DNA of 64,000 bases from Marinobacter xestospongiae (GCF_023156385.1 NZ_JAKZAK010000001.1:248001-312000); one strand, 5' to 3'. Shown: positions 22,283 to 31,095, counted from the stretch's first letter. Notes: a model not told the origin generated them from the letters alone. Numbers and translations are program-made.

Positions 22283-22390
22283 GCTTTCTGAAACGTGCGC
22301 AACAATCCACCCGGGTCTGGGACTCTGGGTCAGGGCGCCCTTAGCGGCGCTGCATCAAGATCCGACAGACCAATCCTGGAGCAACTGACA

Positions 22391-23260
22391 TTGGAAAACG
22401 TCGAAGTATTTCTGGTGAATGCCTTCATTGCCAATGAAACCGGTGGCAACCCGGCAGGCGTTGTGCTGCATGCGGACAATCTGTCCAACGAAGAGAAACT
22501 GAAGATAGCGCAGGCTGTCGGGTACGCTGAAACCGCGTTTGTGGCCGAGGATGATAGAGCCGATTTTGCGTTGTCGTTCTTTACCGTCACCGGAGAAGTG
22601 GATTTCTGTGGCCACGCTACGTTAGCCGCATTTTCAACCATGTACAGGGAAGGTGTGGTGGCCGAAGGCGAGTATGTTCAAAGGACCAAGGCGGGGTTAC
22701 TTGCGGTGACGGTAGGCGCGAATGGGCATGTGGTGATGGCGCAAAAGCTGCCTGAATGCCTTGGCGTATTTGAGTATGAGGCAGTATCTGGACTTATTGG
22801 CGTTGAAGCGGCCTCTCTGGCGTCGACGCAGTTACCGGTGGAAGTAATATCAACCGGGTTGCCCGACATGATTGTGCCCGTGCCACAGGGCTATCTTGAC
22901 AGACTGCAGGTCAACGAACGCTTGCTCAGCAATTTCTGTAAAGACCACGGACTTGTGAGTCTCCATGCTTTCGAGCTGTGCGAGGAGAGCGGCAGTGTGA
23001 CGGCGAGTTGCCGTAACTTCGCTCCACTGTTTGGTATCCCGGAAGAGTCTGCAACGGGAAGTGCCAGTGGCGCGCTGGCCTGTTATCTATCCAGGCACCT
23101 TAACGGTGGGCGCTCGGGGTGCTTTACGTTCGAGCAGGGCAGGGCAATGAACTGCACGTCAGTGATCACCGCTTCTGTAGACTATGACGGATCTGATGTT
23201 GCCAGGGTCAGAGTGGGTGGGTTTGCTAAAGAAATTGGAAAGCAGATCATCTCCCTATAA
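22391..23260 (+). CDS. PhzF family isomerase-like protein
   Basis: PhzF/diaminopimelate-epimerase fold enzyme of unknown substrate, 289 residues. Family motifs are present: FLVNAFIANETGGNPAGVV at the N-terminus, GYAETAFV with the conserved glutamate, DFCGHATLAA, and GSASGALACYL near the C-terminus. I assign the start to TTG 22391 because GGAG lies 10 bp upstream and the family begins right before VFLVNAF; a GTG at 22295 would add 32 residues of no family character. In the PhzF superfamily the glutamate acts as acid-base in isomerisation. No phenazine genes are nearby. It reads towards norQ. Confidence 0.85.
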   Translation: MENVEVFLVNAFIANETGGNPAGVVLHADNLSNEEKLKIAQAVGYAETAFVAEDDRADFALSFFTVTGEVDFCGHATLAAFSTMYREGVVAEGEYVQRTKAGLLAVTVGANGHVVMAQKLPECLGVFEYEAVSGLIGVEAASLASTQLPVEVISTGLPDMIVPVPQGYLDRLQVNERLLSNFCKDHGLVSLHAFELCEESGSVTASCRNFAPLFGIPEESATGSASGALACYLSRHLNGGRSGCFTFEQGRAMNCTSVITASVDYDGSDVARVRVGGFAKEIGKQIISL

Positions 23261-23311
23261 GGACCAGCAGTGGAATCAATTTCGATGGTTTCCAGGGTCA
23301 GCGGCAAGCTT

Positions 23312-24097
23312 TCAATCCCCTCCAAACACTGCCCGGGCCACGTCCATCAGGGCTGCCACCGTGGCGTCGTCATCACTGAGTGGTTCCGCCAGGGCGGCGC
23401 GGCAGGCGTCCAGGGTGGGCAGGCCTGCACCGATGAGTTGGGCGGTGTAGATGAGCAGGCGGGTAGAGGCGGCTTCCTCCAGGTCGTGGTCTTTCAGGTT
23501 GCGCAGGGCATTGGCCAGGCGCACCAGTAACTGCGCCAGATCCGGATCACAACCGGATTCCCGTTGCACAATGGTGGTTTCCACCGCCGCCTCGGGGTAG
23601 TCGAAGCGTAGGGACACGAAGCGCTGCCGGGTGCTGGGTTTCATGCCTTTGATCAGGCTCTGGTAGCCGGGGTTGTAGGAGACCACCAGCATGAAGCCTG
23701 GCGCTGCCTGCAGGCATTCTCCGGTGCGTTCCAGCGCCAGCTCCCGGCGATCGTCAGCCAGGGGGTGGAGCACCACGGTGGTGTCTTTGCGGGCTTCCAC
23801 GACCTCGTCCAGATAGCAGATACCACCTTCACGTACCGCTCGGGTCAGGGGGCCATCCTGCCAGTAGGTGCCCTCCGGTCCGATCAGGTGCCGCCCGACC
23901 AGATCGGCGGCGGTGAGGTCGTCGTGACAGGCAACGGTGTACAACGGCCGGTTGAGGCGTTCGGCCATGTGGAGAACAAAGCGGGTCTTGCCGCAGCCGG
24001 TGGGTCCCTTGATGAGCACCGGTAGCTGGTGCTGGCAGGCCCCTTCGAACAGCGCGATTTCGTTGCCCTGGGGCTGGTAGAACGTGGGCTCGGTCAT
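23312..24097 (-). CDS. norQ: NorQ, MoxR-type AAA ATPase for NO reductase activation
   Basis: Cytoplasmic AAA+ chaperone that with NorD activates NorB by iron insertion. The 261-residue product has Walker A GPTGCGKTR (near 33-41), Walker B ICYLDEV, the VVSYNPGYQ sensor region and a typical C-terminal lid. I chose ATG 24097, preceded by GAGG; GTG 24103 is two codons upstream. Its place is unusual: opposite strand, convergent to PhzF, 4.6 kb from norB. It must have its own promoter (see the site at 24191). Confidence 0.93.
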   Translation of the reverse strand: MTEPTFYQPQGNEIALFEGACQHQLPVLIKGPTGCGKTRFVLHMAERLNRPLYTVACHDDLTAADLVGRHLIGPEGTYWQDGPLTRAVREGGICYLDEVVEARKDTTVVLHPLADDRRELALERTGECLQAAPGFMLVVSYNPGYQSLIKGMKPSTRQRFVSLRFDYPEAAVETTIVQRESGCDPDLAQLLVRLANALRNLKDHDLEEAASTRLLIYTAQLIGAGLPTLDACRAALAEPLSDDDATVAALMDVARAVFGGD

Positions 24098-24190
24098 GAA
24101 CACCTCAACAGGCCGATGAACAGTGTGATCAGCGATCGGCTACGATGCTGATCCAGTGTCCCCAGACTACCGCGGCAACGCGGGAGTGCC

Positions 24191-24204
24191 TTGATCGATG
24201 TAAA
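24191..24204 (-). promoter_or_regulatory. DNR-like box upstream of norQ (imperfect)
   Basis: Read on the minus strand the sequence is TTTAC-ATCG-ATCAA. One half-site is perfect and the other differs from TTGAC/T at one place. It lies about 95 bp upstream of the norQ start. A poor -10 (TAGTCT on the minus strand, 24164-24169) is roughly at class II spacing. If real it would tie norQ to the nir and nor promoters. Confidence 0.4.
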
Positions 24205-24210
24205 GCGCGT

Positions 24211-25470
24211 TCAGGCGTAAGAAGCATCGGCGACGATGCGATTGCGGCCGGCCGATTTAGCCTGGTACAGCCGGTGGTCGGCCTGGTTGATAAGCGCATC
24301 CAGTGACGGCTCGCAGCCATGGGCGAGGCCGATGCTGATGGTGCAGCGGATGTCCTGGCCGTCTTCTCCAAGGTTCATGTCTTCCAGGCTGCAGCGGAAC
24401 TGCTCGAGCCGGGCTTCAGCTTCGGTCTGGTCGAGCTGGTCCAGGAACAGGCAGAACTCCTCGCCACCAAAGCGGGCGCAGAGGCCGTCCTCACCGAAGT
24501 GCTGCTGCAGCATGCTCGCCGTGGCCTGGAGGATGTCGTCACCGGTCTGGTGGCCGAAGCTGTCATTGATGTTCTTGAAAAGGTCAATATCCAGCATGGC
24601 CAGGGTTGATGGCTCGCCCTGCTCATGGCGGTTGGCCAGTACCGGGGCCAGTTGCTGGAAGAAGTAGCGGCGATTGTAGAGGCCGGTCAGGGCATCGGTG
24701 TGAGCCTGGCGACGGATGGTTTCGATGTTCTCAATGTATTCGATGTTCTGGGTCACACGGCAATAGAATTCTTCCGGGCAGAAGGGCTTCTTGAGAAAGT
24801 CGTTGGCGCCGTTCTTGATGAACTTGGCAGTCAGGGACGGGTTGTCGACGCCGGATACGCCCACGATGCTGATTTCATCCTTGGAGTACTGGGAGCGTAC
24901 TTCGTTGCACAGCTTGATGCCGTCCATTTCCGGCATCTCCTTGTCGGTAATGATCAGCTTGATGTCGGGGTGGTCCGACAGCTGTTTCAGCGCCTCGATA
25001 CCGGTTCGTGCCGACAGCACTTCGTAATTCTGGCGCCGCAACAGGCGGATCAGGTGCATGCGGGAGTTCACCGAATCGTCGACGATCAGCACCTTGATGT
25101 CCTGGTTTTCCCGCAGCTTGATCAGCAGCTGTTCCAGGTAGGTAAAGGACTGCCGGCTTTCCTTGGTGATGTAATCGATAACTGGCAGCTTCCAGATGGC
25201 AGCGCGGGTATCGTCGTCGATACGGCCAGTCATGACCACCCCGGGGACTTCCTGGCCCAGCAGATAGTCGATGGCTTCACCGTTGGGGGCGTCCGGGAGG
25301 TTGTAGTCGATGATCGCGCAGAAGAATTCCCCCAGCCGATCCTCCAGAGCCTTGGCCTCGGCCAGGGTCTTGGCCACCGTTGGGGTGAATCCGGCCCGAC
25401 GGACCAGGTGGCTGTGGATTCGGATGATTGGGGCGCTGTCCTCTACGATGAGGACGTCGGGCTTGTTCAT
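24211..25470 (-). CDS. Two-receiver GGDEF response regulator (diguanylate cyclase)
   Basis: Cytoplasmic signalling protein of 419 residues with REC-REC-GGDEF order. The first receiver has the acidic pair ED (10-11) and phosphoacceptor D55 (DYNLP); the second has VDD (130-132), D176 (DKEMPEMDG) and the KKPF lysine near 227-228. The GGDEF domain (about 255-415) has an intact active site GGEEF (335-339), so c-di-GMP synthesis is likely. The inhibitory I-site RxxD normally five residues before the active site is replaced by GEDG, so feedback inhibition may be lost. It is downstream of norQ's promoter region but oriented the same way; a separate transcription unit is likely. No kinase is adjacent. 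Confidence 0.92.
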   Translation of the reverse strand: MNKPDVLIVEDSAPIIRIHSHLVRRAGFTPTVAKTLAEAKALEDRLGEFFCAIIDYNLPDAPNGEAIDYLLGQEVPGVVMTGRIDDDTRAAIWKLPVIDYITKESRQSFTYLEQLLIKLRENQDIKVLIVDDSVNSRMHLIRLLRRQNYEVLSARTGIEALKQLSDHPDIKLIITDKEMPEMDGIKLCNEVRSQYSKDEISIVGVSGVDNPSLTAKFIKNGANDFLKKPFCPEEFYCRVTQNIEYIENIETIRRQAHTDALTGLYNRRYFFQQLAPVLANRHEQGEPSTLAMLDIDLFKNINDSFGHQTGDDILQATASMLQQHFGEDGLCARFGGEEFCLFLDQLDQTEAEARLEQFRCSLEDMNLGEDGQDIRCTISIGLAHGCEPSLDALINQADHRLYQAKSAGRNRIVADASYA

Positions 25471-25626
25471 CAGGCTACATCGTCCATGCCGGCTGGAGTG
25501 GTTGGGTGCCCGGAAACACCACGGGCCCTGGCATCATCATAGCCGTTTTTGGCGTGACGGCTAAGCCATCGCCGAGGCCGCTTCGGTAACTACATAGCGC
25601 AGTTGGCGTTGTGAGGGCGTGAGGGC

Positions 25627-26619
25627 TCAGCCCCCGGTCATGTTCATAAAGCGGAGAATCTGCACATCACCGTCGCTGGAGAAGTGGTGGCGTTCGGGTT
25701 TCAGGTCCATGGCCTGGATGATGGCGTCCCGCAGCCGGTCGTCGTCGATGGGGTTGGCGCGCAGTACCCGGCGGAGGTCCACCGAGTGCTCATTGCCCAG
25801 ACACAGCAGCAGCCGGCCTTCCACGGTTACCCGCACGCGGTTGCAGGTGGCGCAGAAGTTGTGGGAATGGGGTGAGATGAAGCCGACCCGGATGTCGCTG
25901 TCGGGCATCCGGTAGTAACGGGCCGGGCCGCCGCTGTCTGCCGTGGTGGGCACCAGTTCGTGGCGTTGGCGGATGATGGTGCGCACCTCTTCGCTGGTGC
26001 ACAGGCTTTCACCGCGATGGTGTTCGGTGATGGTCCCCAGCGGCATTTCCTCGATGAAGCTAATGTCGATGGCCTTGCGGCGGGCGAACTCGATCAGCTC
26101 GGGAATCTCATCGTCATTGCGCCCCTTCATCACCACCACGTTGAGTTTGATGCCGTCAAAACCGGCTTCCCGAGCCGCGTCGATGCCCGTCAGCACCTGG
26201 GGCAACCGGCCGGTTCGGGTGATGGCGCGAAACCGCTCCGGATCAAGGGAATCCAGGCTGATGTTCAGGCGTTTCAGCCCTGCCTGCCGGAGGGGCTGTG
26301 CCAGCCGGTCGAGCTGGTTACCGTTGGTGGTCATGGCAAAGTCCCGCAGCCCGAGCTGGCCAATGTCCCGGACCAGTTCGAGAATGTCCTTGCGCACCAG
26401 CGGCTCGCCTCCGGTGAGGCGGATTTTCTCGGTGCCAAGGCTGACAAACGTCCGGGCCAGGCGGGCGATCTCTTCCAGGGTGAGCACCTGCTGGCGGGGC
26501 AGGAAGGTCATGTCCTCGGCCATGCAATAGACGCAACGGAAGTCGCAACGGTCGGTCACTGAGAGTCGGACGTAGTTGACGGTGCGACCGAAACGGTCGG
26601 TCAGTGGCGCCTGGGGCAT
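25627..26619 (-). CDS. moaA: GTP 3',8-cyclase MoaA (molybdenum cofactor synthesis)
   Basis: Radical SAM enzyme for the first step of molybdopterin synthesis, 330 residues. N-terminal cluster motif CDFRCVYC (C25, C29, C32), C-terminal cluster cysteines in CATCNRVRV and LLLCLG, and the catalytic C-terminal GG are all intact. The other moa genes are not adjacent. Molybdenum cofactor is needed for nitrate reductase, so a place near denitrification genes makes sense, though no nar/nap gene is in this window. ATG 26619 starts with the typical [20 protein letters not shown]. Confidence 0.96.
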   Translation of the reverse strand: MPQAPLTDRFGRTVNYVRLSVTDRCDFRCVYCMAEDMTFLPRQQVLTLEEIARLARTFVSLGTEKIRLTGGEPLVRKDILELVRDIGQLGLRDFAMTTNGNQLDRLAQPLRQAGLKRLNISLDSLDPERFRAITRTGRLPQVLTGIDAAREAGFDGIKLNVVVMKGRNDDEIPELIEFARRKAIDISFIEEMPLGTITEHHRGESLCTSEEVRTIIRQRHELVPTTADSGGPARYYRMPDSDIRVGFISPHSHNFCATCNRVRVTVEGRLLLCLGNEHSVDLRRVLRANPIDDDRLRDAIIQAMDLKPERHHFSSDGDVQILRFMNMTGG

Positions 26620-26869
26620 GGTGGTTCCCTGTGCTTGTGGGGCTGCGGTTCAGTACCAGTATCGCAAAACCGGCGGGCGGGATTAATACCCCTGCCGTAG
26701 TAACCCCTTTTATTCATTCTTGTTGTCGGTCAATCTGAAGGTTCCTAACCCTAACCAATCCACTACACTGAAAACAGCCCCCGGCTTTACCTGTCGCAAG
26801 TTAACGGAGTGCGACAATGGGCGGCAGTGCATAGTGTTGGCTTTGCGGTACACTGGAGGCTTCAGTTCA

Positions 26870-27250
26870 ATGGGTGAGTCAGTGAAGTTGTCCATCGGAA
26901 AGGGCGGTTACCGGTTGTTGGCTTATGTCTCCGTAGCGCTGGCTGTGGTGGGGGTGGTGCTGCCGCTGATGCCCACCACGGTGTTCGTGCTGATTGCCGC
27001 CTGGGCGGCGGGCCGGAGTTCGCCCGAGTTTGAGGCCTGGCTGCTCAATCACCAGACCTACGGTCCCATCATCAGCAACTGGCGGGAGCGCGGCGTGGTC
27101 CCCCTCCGGGGCAAAGTACTGGCCTGCGTGATGCTGACCATCAGCTGGTCGATACTCTTCTTCACCGGCTCGCCCGTGTGGTTGCTGGTGGGACTGGGGG
27201 TGTTTTTCCTCTGTCTGGCAACTTACCTGCTGTCGCGGCCTTCCTATTAA
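26870..27250 (+). CDS. YbaN family (DUF454) inner-membrane protein
   Basis: A 126-residue membrane protein with three or four hydrophobic segments. The family core VLPLMPTTVFVLIAAWAAGRSSP and the following LLNHQTYGPIISNWRERGVV are clear matches to DUF454/YbaN, whose function is unknown. ATG 26870 has TGGAGG about 11 bp upstream; the frame is open from 26720 but that extension is polar and unlike the family. About 250 bp separate it from the divergent moaA start, with no regulator site recognised there. Confidence 0.85.
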   Translation: MGESVKLSIGKGGYRLLAYVSVALAVVGVVLPLMPTTVFVLIAAWAAGRSSPEFEAWLLNHQTYGPIISNWRERGVVPLRGKVLACVMLTISWSILFFTGSPVWLLVGLGVFFLCLATYLLSRPSY

Positions 27251-27364
27251 GTTCGGTCTAACTAGACATTCTTTTCATTACCGGAGATGAGGAAATCAGG
27301 CAATCTGTGGCGGCTAGCTGTAACGAGCTGCCTGGGATGGCTTGTGCTTTTGAAATGGAGATTC

Positions 27365-27862
27365 ATGATGCACCTTCAGATTTCGAGTAAATCTGACCTG
27401 GAGTCAGTCAATAAAATCATAGCCTTGGGCTACCCAGAGAATCAGACCTGTCTGGACCACCTGCTGTCCTGGACCTGTGATCCCAACTGGCCGGTGGCAG
27501 CGCCGATCTATCAGTACTTTCTGGCTCTGGGCAAGGCTGAGGTGCAGCGAGTGCTGGCGCTGGCAAACCGCTGCGATCAGGACTGGCGTTATTCACTGAT
27601 TACCGCGCTCATCGCGCACTACGATGATGAGGTGTTGGCAGAGTGTGTGGATAGCTTGAGGCGTTGGGCATCTGAGACCGGGGCGAAGGAGTGTGATTTC
27701 GAATCCATCCGTATCCTGACCGACCGGGAACTGATCCCTGCGGAGGAGATCGCCGAGATCGTGAAGCGGAATCTGTTTGTCTACAACGTTTGGATCAAGG
27801 AAACACTTTCCGCGTCTGAACGCGCTGTTTATTCGCTGCCATTGGGCAGTCACACGCTCTAG
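27365..27862 (+). CDS. DUF5071-like hypothetical protein
   Basis: A 165-residue soluble protein. The central LLSWTCDPNWPVAAPIYQYFLALG resembles the conserved WxxDxNWPVA core of DUF5071, a family of unknown function. Start choice is between ATG 27365 and 27368 (GGAG 4 or 7 bp upstream); the frame is open from 27287. It is followed by a bidirectional-looking terminator. No functional link to its neighbours is visible. Confidence 0.65.
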   Translation: MMHLQISSKSDLESVNKIIALGYPENQTCLDHLLSWTCDPNWPVAAPIYQYFLALGKAEVQRVLALANRCDQDWRYSLITALIAHYDDEVLAECVDSLRRWASETGAKECDFESIRILTDRELIPAEEIAEIVKRNLFVYNVWIKETLSASERAVYSLPLGSHTL

Positions 27863-27877
27863 CCTCTCTGCATCCAG

Positions 27878-27909
27878 AAAGAGGAGACAACCACGGCTGT
27901 CCCCTCTTT
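27878..27909. terminator. Hairpin between convergent genes
   Basis: AAAGAGG (27878-27884) pairs with CCTCTTT (27903-27909) and inside it GACA (27886-27889) pairs with TGTC (27898-27901), leaving one A/C mismatch. It lies between the DUF5071 gene and the opposing desaturase gene and has a pyrimidine-rich tail on the + side, so it may terminate both. Confidence 0.65.
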
Positions 27910-27954
27910 ACTTCTAATGCACTACTTCTGACGCACTGTTTGGCGCGTTGCTGG

Positions 27955-29034
27955 TTACGCCGGCTGGGCTTCGAATCTGCGGCGGACGCGGTCGGGTAGG
28001 GAGAAGCGGCCGATGCGTTTAAGTACCGTCCAGTACTGGCGGGCGAAGGTGTCGGTGTTGTAGCGGATGCCGTGTTTTTCGCACACCGCCTGGACTCTGG
28101 GCGACATTTCCCGGTAACGGTGGGCGGGGATGTCGGGGAACACGTGGTGCTCGATCTGGTAGCTGAGGTGGCCGCTGAGCAGGTGGACCCAATTGCCGCC
28201 GGTGAAGTTGCTGGAGCCAGTCAACTGGCGCAGGTACCAGTGGCCCTTGCTTTCGCCCACGCATTCCTCTTCGGTGAAGGTCTCGGCGTCCTGGGTGAAA
28301 TGGCCGCAGAAGATGACGGTGGATGACCACAGGTTGCGGATCAGGTTCGCGCCGATGTTGCCGGCCAGCACGATGGGGGCTACCGGGAACGTCAGTAACG
28401 GGAAGAACACGTAATCCTTGAAGGCCTGGCGTCCGCCCTTGCGGAAGAAATCGCGAAGGAACGGCAGTTTGGATTTCAGGCTGATCTCACGACGGCGAAT
28501 GCGTTCACTCTCCAGCTCATGCACCCCAACTCCCCACTGAAACAGCACCGTCAGCAGGATGTAGTTGATGAACTGCAGAAAATGGCCCGGATGCCATTTG
28601 ACGTCATCACTCAGCCGTAACACCGCGTAGCCGTAGTCCCGGTCCTTGCCGATGATGTTGGTGTAGGTGTGGTGCTCGTAGTTGTGGGTGCGGCGCCAGG
28701 AGTCGCTGGTGCAGACGGTATCCCATTCGTAGGTCTGGGAGTTCAGCGACGGGTCGTTCATCCAGTCGTACTGGCCGTGCATGACGTTGTGGCCAATCTC
28801 CATGTTCTCGATGATTTTCGACAGGCCCAGGGCCAGGGTGGCGGCAGCAAACACCGGGGGGATAAAACCGAAGGGCATCAGTACCCGACCGCCGACCTCC
28901 AGTGTCCGGTGCAGGCGCACCACCTTGCGGATGTACTTGGCATCCCGTTCCCCCAGATCCGCCAGCACGTCGTTGCGGATGGCATCCAGATCCTGTTCCA
29001 GTTCTTTCAGTTGGGCTTCGTTCATCTTTTGCAT
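27955..29034 (-). CDS. desB: Acyl-CoA/fatty acid desaturase (DesB-like)
   Basis: Membrane di-iron desaturase introducing a double bond in fatty acyl chains, 359 residues. The three histidine boxes are intact: GHNVMH (81-86), HNYEHH (117-122) and QIEHH (near 305). A hydrophobic pair lies at about residues 50-75 and others near 165 and 220. ATG 29034 has AAGGAG at 7 bp. The gene lies downstream of the oxidoreductase gene and of a TetR gene divergent to both, the same trio as desB-desC-desT in Pseudomonas aeruginosa, which makes unsaturated fatty acids from exogenous acyl-CoA. Substrate and position of desaturation are inferred from that. Confidence 0.85.
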   Translation of the reverse strand: MQKMNEAQLKELEQDLDAIRNDVLADLGERDAKYIRKVVRLHRTLEVGGRVLMPFGFIPPVFAAATLALGLSKIIENMEIGHNVMHGQYDWMNDPSLNSQTYEWDTVCTSDSWRRTHNYEHHTYTNIIGKDRDYGYAVLRLSDDVKWHPGHFLQFINYILLTVLFQWGVGVHELESERIRRREISLKSKLPFLRDFFRKGGRQAFKDYVFFPLLTFPVAPIVLAGNIGANLIRNLWSSTVIFCGHFTQDAETFTEEECVGESKGHWYLRQLTGSSNFTGGNWVHLLSGHLSYQIEHHVFPDIPAHRYREMSPRVQAVCEKHGIRYNTDTFARQYWTVLKRIGRFSLPDRVRRRFEAQPA

Positions 29035-29101
29035 GTCTGGTCTCCTTGCCCGGCCTGCGTGGGCCGGTCTGTTGTTCTTGTGCGCAATGTCGCTGTGGCG
29101 A

Positions 29102-30205
29102 TTACAGGTCCACCGTGACCGGGCCCTGGGGCACCGAGACGCAAAGCTGAATGCTTTCCTCGCCGGGGCCGGACGCTTTGCCGGTCACCCGGTTGATCAC
29201 GGTGCCGCTGGTTTTGCGGCAGCTGCACTGGTGACAGATACCCATGCGGCAGCCGTACTTGGGCGACAGCCTGGCGGCTTCAGCGATCTCCAGCAGGGCC
29301 ACGTCACCGCTGGCTTCCACGCTGACGTTGCTGCGTTCGAAGCGCACATCGCCGCCCAGGTCGTCGTCAGGCAGGGCGGCCTTGGGTGCGGAAAAAAAGG
29401 TGCTGTGAATGCGGTGCTCGTCGATGCCCCGGTGGTAAAGCAGGTCGCCAGCCAGATCCATCAGCCCCTGGGGGCCGCAAAGGTAACAGCGGCGGGCACT
29501 GAGGCCAGGCACGGCGTCCAGGTGGCTGTCGCTGAGGTACTGGGGCGTGCGGCCCTCATCCGTGGCCACCACGGTGAGGGTGAAGGCCGGCCAACGCTGG
29601 CGCAGGGCGTACAGCCGTTCGGCGCCAATCACGTCGGCCTGGGTGCGGACGAAGTAGAGCAGGGTGACCGGTGCTCGGAAGTCGTCAGCCGCGAGGGTTT
29701 CCAGCAGACTCAGTACCGGGGTGATGCCGCTGCCACCGGCGATGAACAGCAACGGCTCCGGCAGCTCCGGTGCCAGGAACTCGCCGAAGGCCTCCCCCAG
29801 ACCCAGGGTGGTGCCGATGGTCAGTTGATCGTGCATCCAGTTGGTAACGCGGCCGCCGGGCAGGCGCTTGATGGTCAGGGTGACGGTGCCGTGCTGCTGC
29901 CACTGCCGGGGCGAGCACGACAGGCTGAAGGTACGATTGTGGCGAACACCATCAATGTCGATACAGATGTTCACATGCTGGCCAGCGGCGAAGCCCTGCC
30001 AGCGGGGTGCGGGTTGCAGGACAAAAGTCCGGGTGTCGGCGGTTTCGTCAACAATGTCGACGACCCTGGCCGGAACGTACTGGCGTACCAGCATCGGGTC
30101 GATGGACGCCAGCAGCGGGTCAAAGAAGGCAGCCGGGTCTTCGCGATTGAAAAGCTGCTTGCCCAGCCAGCGCAGCGCGCCGTTGTTTTCCAGAAGTGAC
30201 AGCAT
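29102..30205 (-). CDS. desC: Ferredoxin-NADPH reductase-like electron donor to the desaturase (DesC-like)
   Basis: Redox protein with an N-terminal FAD domain (RTFSLSCSP, about residue 93-101), a NAD(P)-binding domain (LLFIAGGSGITPVLSLLETL) and a C-terminal plant-type 2Fe-2S ferredoxin domain (CRMGICHQCSC and a later LCV). It would pass electrons from NAD(P)H to the desaturase. I chose ATG 30205 (367 residues) because GGAGGGAG lies directly upstream; ATG 30220 is in frame but itself overlaps that ribosome site. 67 bp separate it from the desaturase gene, consistent with one operon under the operator at 30221. Confidence 0.88.
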   Translation of the reverse strand: MLSLLENNGALRWLGKQLFNREDPAAFFDPLLASIDPMLVRQYVPARVVDIVDETADTRTFVLQPAPRWQGFAAGQHVNICIDIDGVRHNRTFSLSCSPRQWQQHGTVTLTIKRLPGGRVTNWMHDQLTIGTTLGLGEAFGEFLAPELPEPLLFIAGGSGITPVLSLLETLAADDFRAPVTLLYFVRTQADVIGAERLYALRQRWPAFTLTVVATDEGRTPQYLSDSHLDAVPGLSARRCYLCGPQGLMDLAGDLLYHRGIDEHRIHSTFFSAPKAALPDDDLGGDVRFERSNVSVEASGDVALLEIAEAARLSPKYGCRMGICHQCSCRKTSGTVINRVTGKASGPGEESIQLCVSVPQGPVTVDL

Positions 30206-30220
30206 GGTTTCTCCCTCCAT

Positions 30221-30257
30221 GTGTACAGTTGTTCACTTGATGTGAACGAATGTACAC
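30221..30257. promoter_or_regulatory. Large inverted repeat, operator for the TetR (DesT-like) regulator
   Basis: Arms GTGTACAGTTGTTCAC (30221-30236) and GTGAACGAATGTACAC (30242-30257) pair at 14 of 16 positions around a 5 bp spacer. It lies 16 bp from the desC ATG in the gap between desC and the divergent TetR gene. The size and position fit a dimer-of-dimers TetR operator controlling desCB. Confidence 0.8.
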
Positions 30258-30429
30258 AAGTGCTTTGTCGGCTGTCAATCAGCCCAATGGCAGGCCGGTA
30301 GGTAACGCTATCTTTATGATTTTAAAAATGTATTCTTGGGTTTATCCGTGCTTTCTGAGGTTTCAGTGAAGTGCCTGCTTCAGCAAAGGCCTGAAAAGAC
30401 ATGCTATCTGTCGCCTTACAGGCAGTTTT

Positions 30430-30445
30430 GTGTACACTTGTTTGC
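30430..30445 (+). promoter_or_regulatory. Second copy of the DesT-like half-site
   Basis: GTGTACACTTGTTTGC agrees at 13 of 16 positions with the left arm of the 30221 operator and contains the perfect palindrome GTGTACAC. It lies about 24 bp before the TetR ATG at 30469, so it probably serves autoregulation. Confidence 0.55.
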
Positions 30446-30468
30446 CTTACTGAACGCCACGGACTGTT

Positions 30469-31095
30469 ATGACCGAACGCAAACGCCGCAAACCTGGAGA
30501 GACCCGGGACAAACTGATGGAAGCCGCACTGACACTGGTGGGTAAGGGCCGCCATTTTGCCAGTCTGGGGATTCGGGAGGTGACCCGGCAGGCCGGGGTG
30601 GTGCCTACGTCGTTCTACCGTCACTTCCGCAATATGGACGATCTGGGGCTGCAACTGGTGGACGAGTTGGGGCTGGTGCTGCGGCGAATGATGCGGGATG
30701 CCCGCGCCAATGTACTGCAGGCGGAAAAGCTGATGGCGGAGTCGGTGGCGATCTTTATCCGCCACGTTCAGGACAACCGCAGTTTCTTCGTGTTCATGGC
30801 TCAGGGACTGGCGGGGGAGAGCCGGGCCGTGCAGGAGGGCATTCGCAGCGAGCTGCGTTTCTTCGCCAGTGAGCTGGCCAATGACCTGCGCCGGCTGAGG
30901 TTGGTGGATCACCTCAACGATGCTGACCTGGACCTGACCTGTGATCTGGTGGTCCGCACGGTGGCGTTCAGCCTGACGGACCTGATCAGCGTGTCAGCGG
31001 ATGATGACTACCAGATCGACCAGATCCGTCAGCGCACCACCCGCTATCTGCAGTTGATCTTTGTCGGGGCGGCGCACTGGCAGACCGGCGACTGA
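30469..31095 (+). CDS. desT: TetR family regulator of fatty acid desaturation (DesT/FabR-like)
   Basis: A 208-residue TetR repressor with the helix-turn-helix at about residues 30-52 (IREVTRQAGVVPTSFYRHF) and a C-terminal ligand domain resembling FabR/DesT. In Pseudomonas aeruginosa DesT senses the saturated/unsaturated acyl-CoA ratio and represses desCB. The divergent arrangement with desC-desB and the shared palindromes (30221 and 30430) support the same role here. ATG 30469 lies shortly after the second half-site. The stop is part of a terminator hairpin. Confidence 0.85.
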   Translation: MTERKRRKPGETRDKLMEAALTLVGKGRHFASLGIREVTRQAGVVPTSFYRHFRNMDDLGLQLVDELGLVLRRMMRDARANVLQAEKLMAESVAIFIRHVQDNRSFFVFMAQGLAGESRAVQEGIRSELRFFASELANDLRRLRLVDHLNDADLDLTCDLVVRTVAFSLTDLISVSADDDYQIDQIRQRTTRYLQLIFVGAAHWQTGD

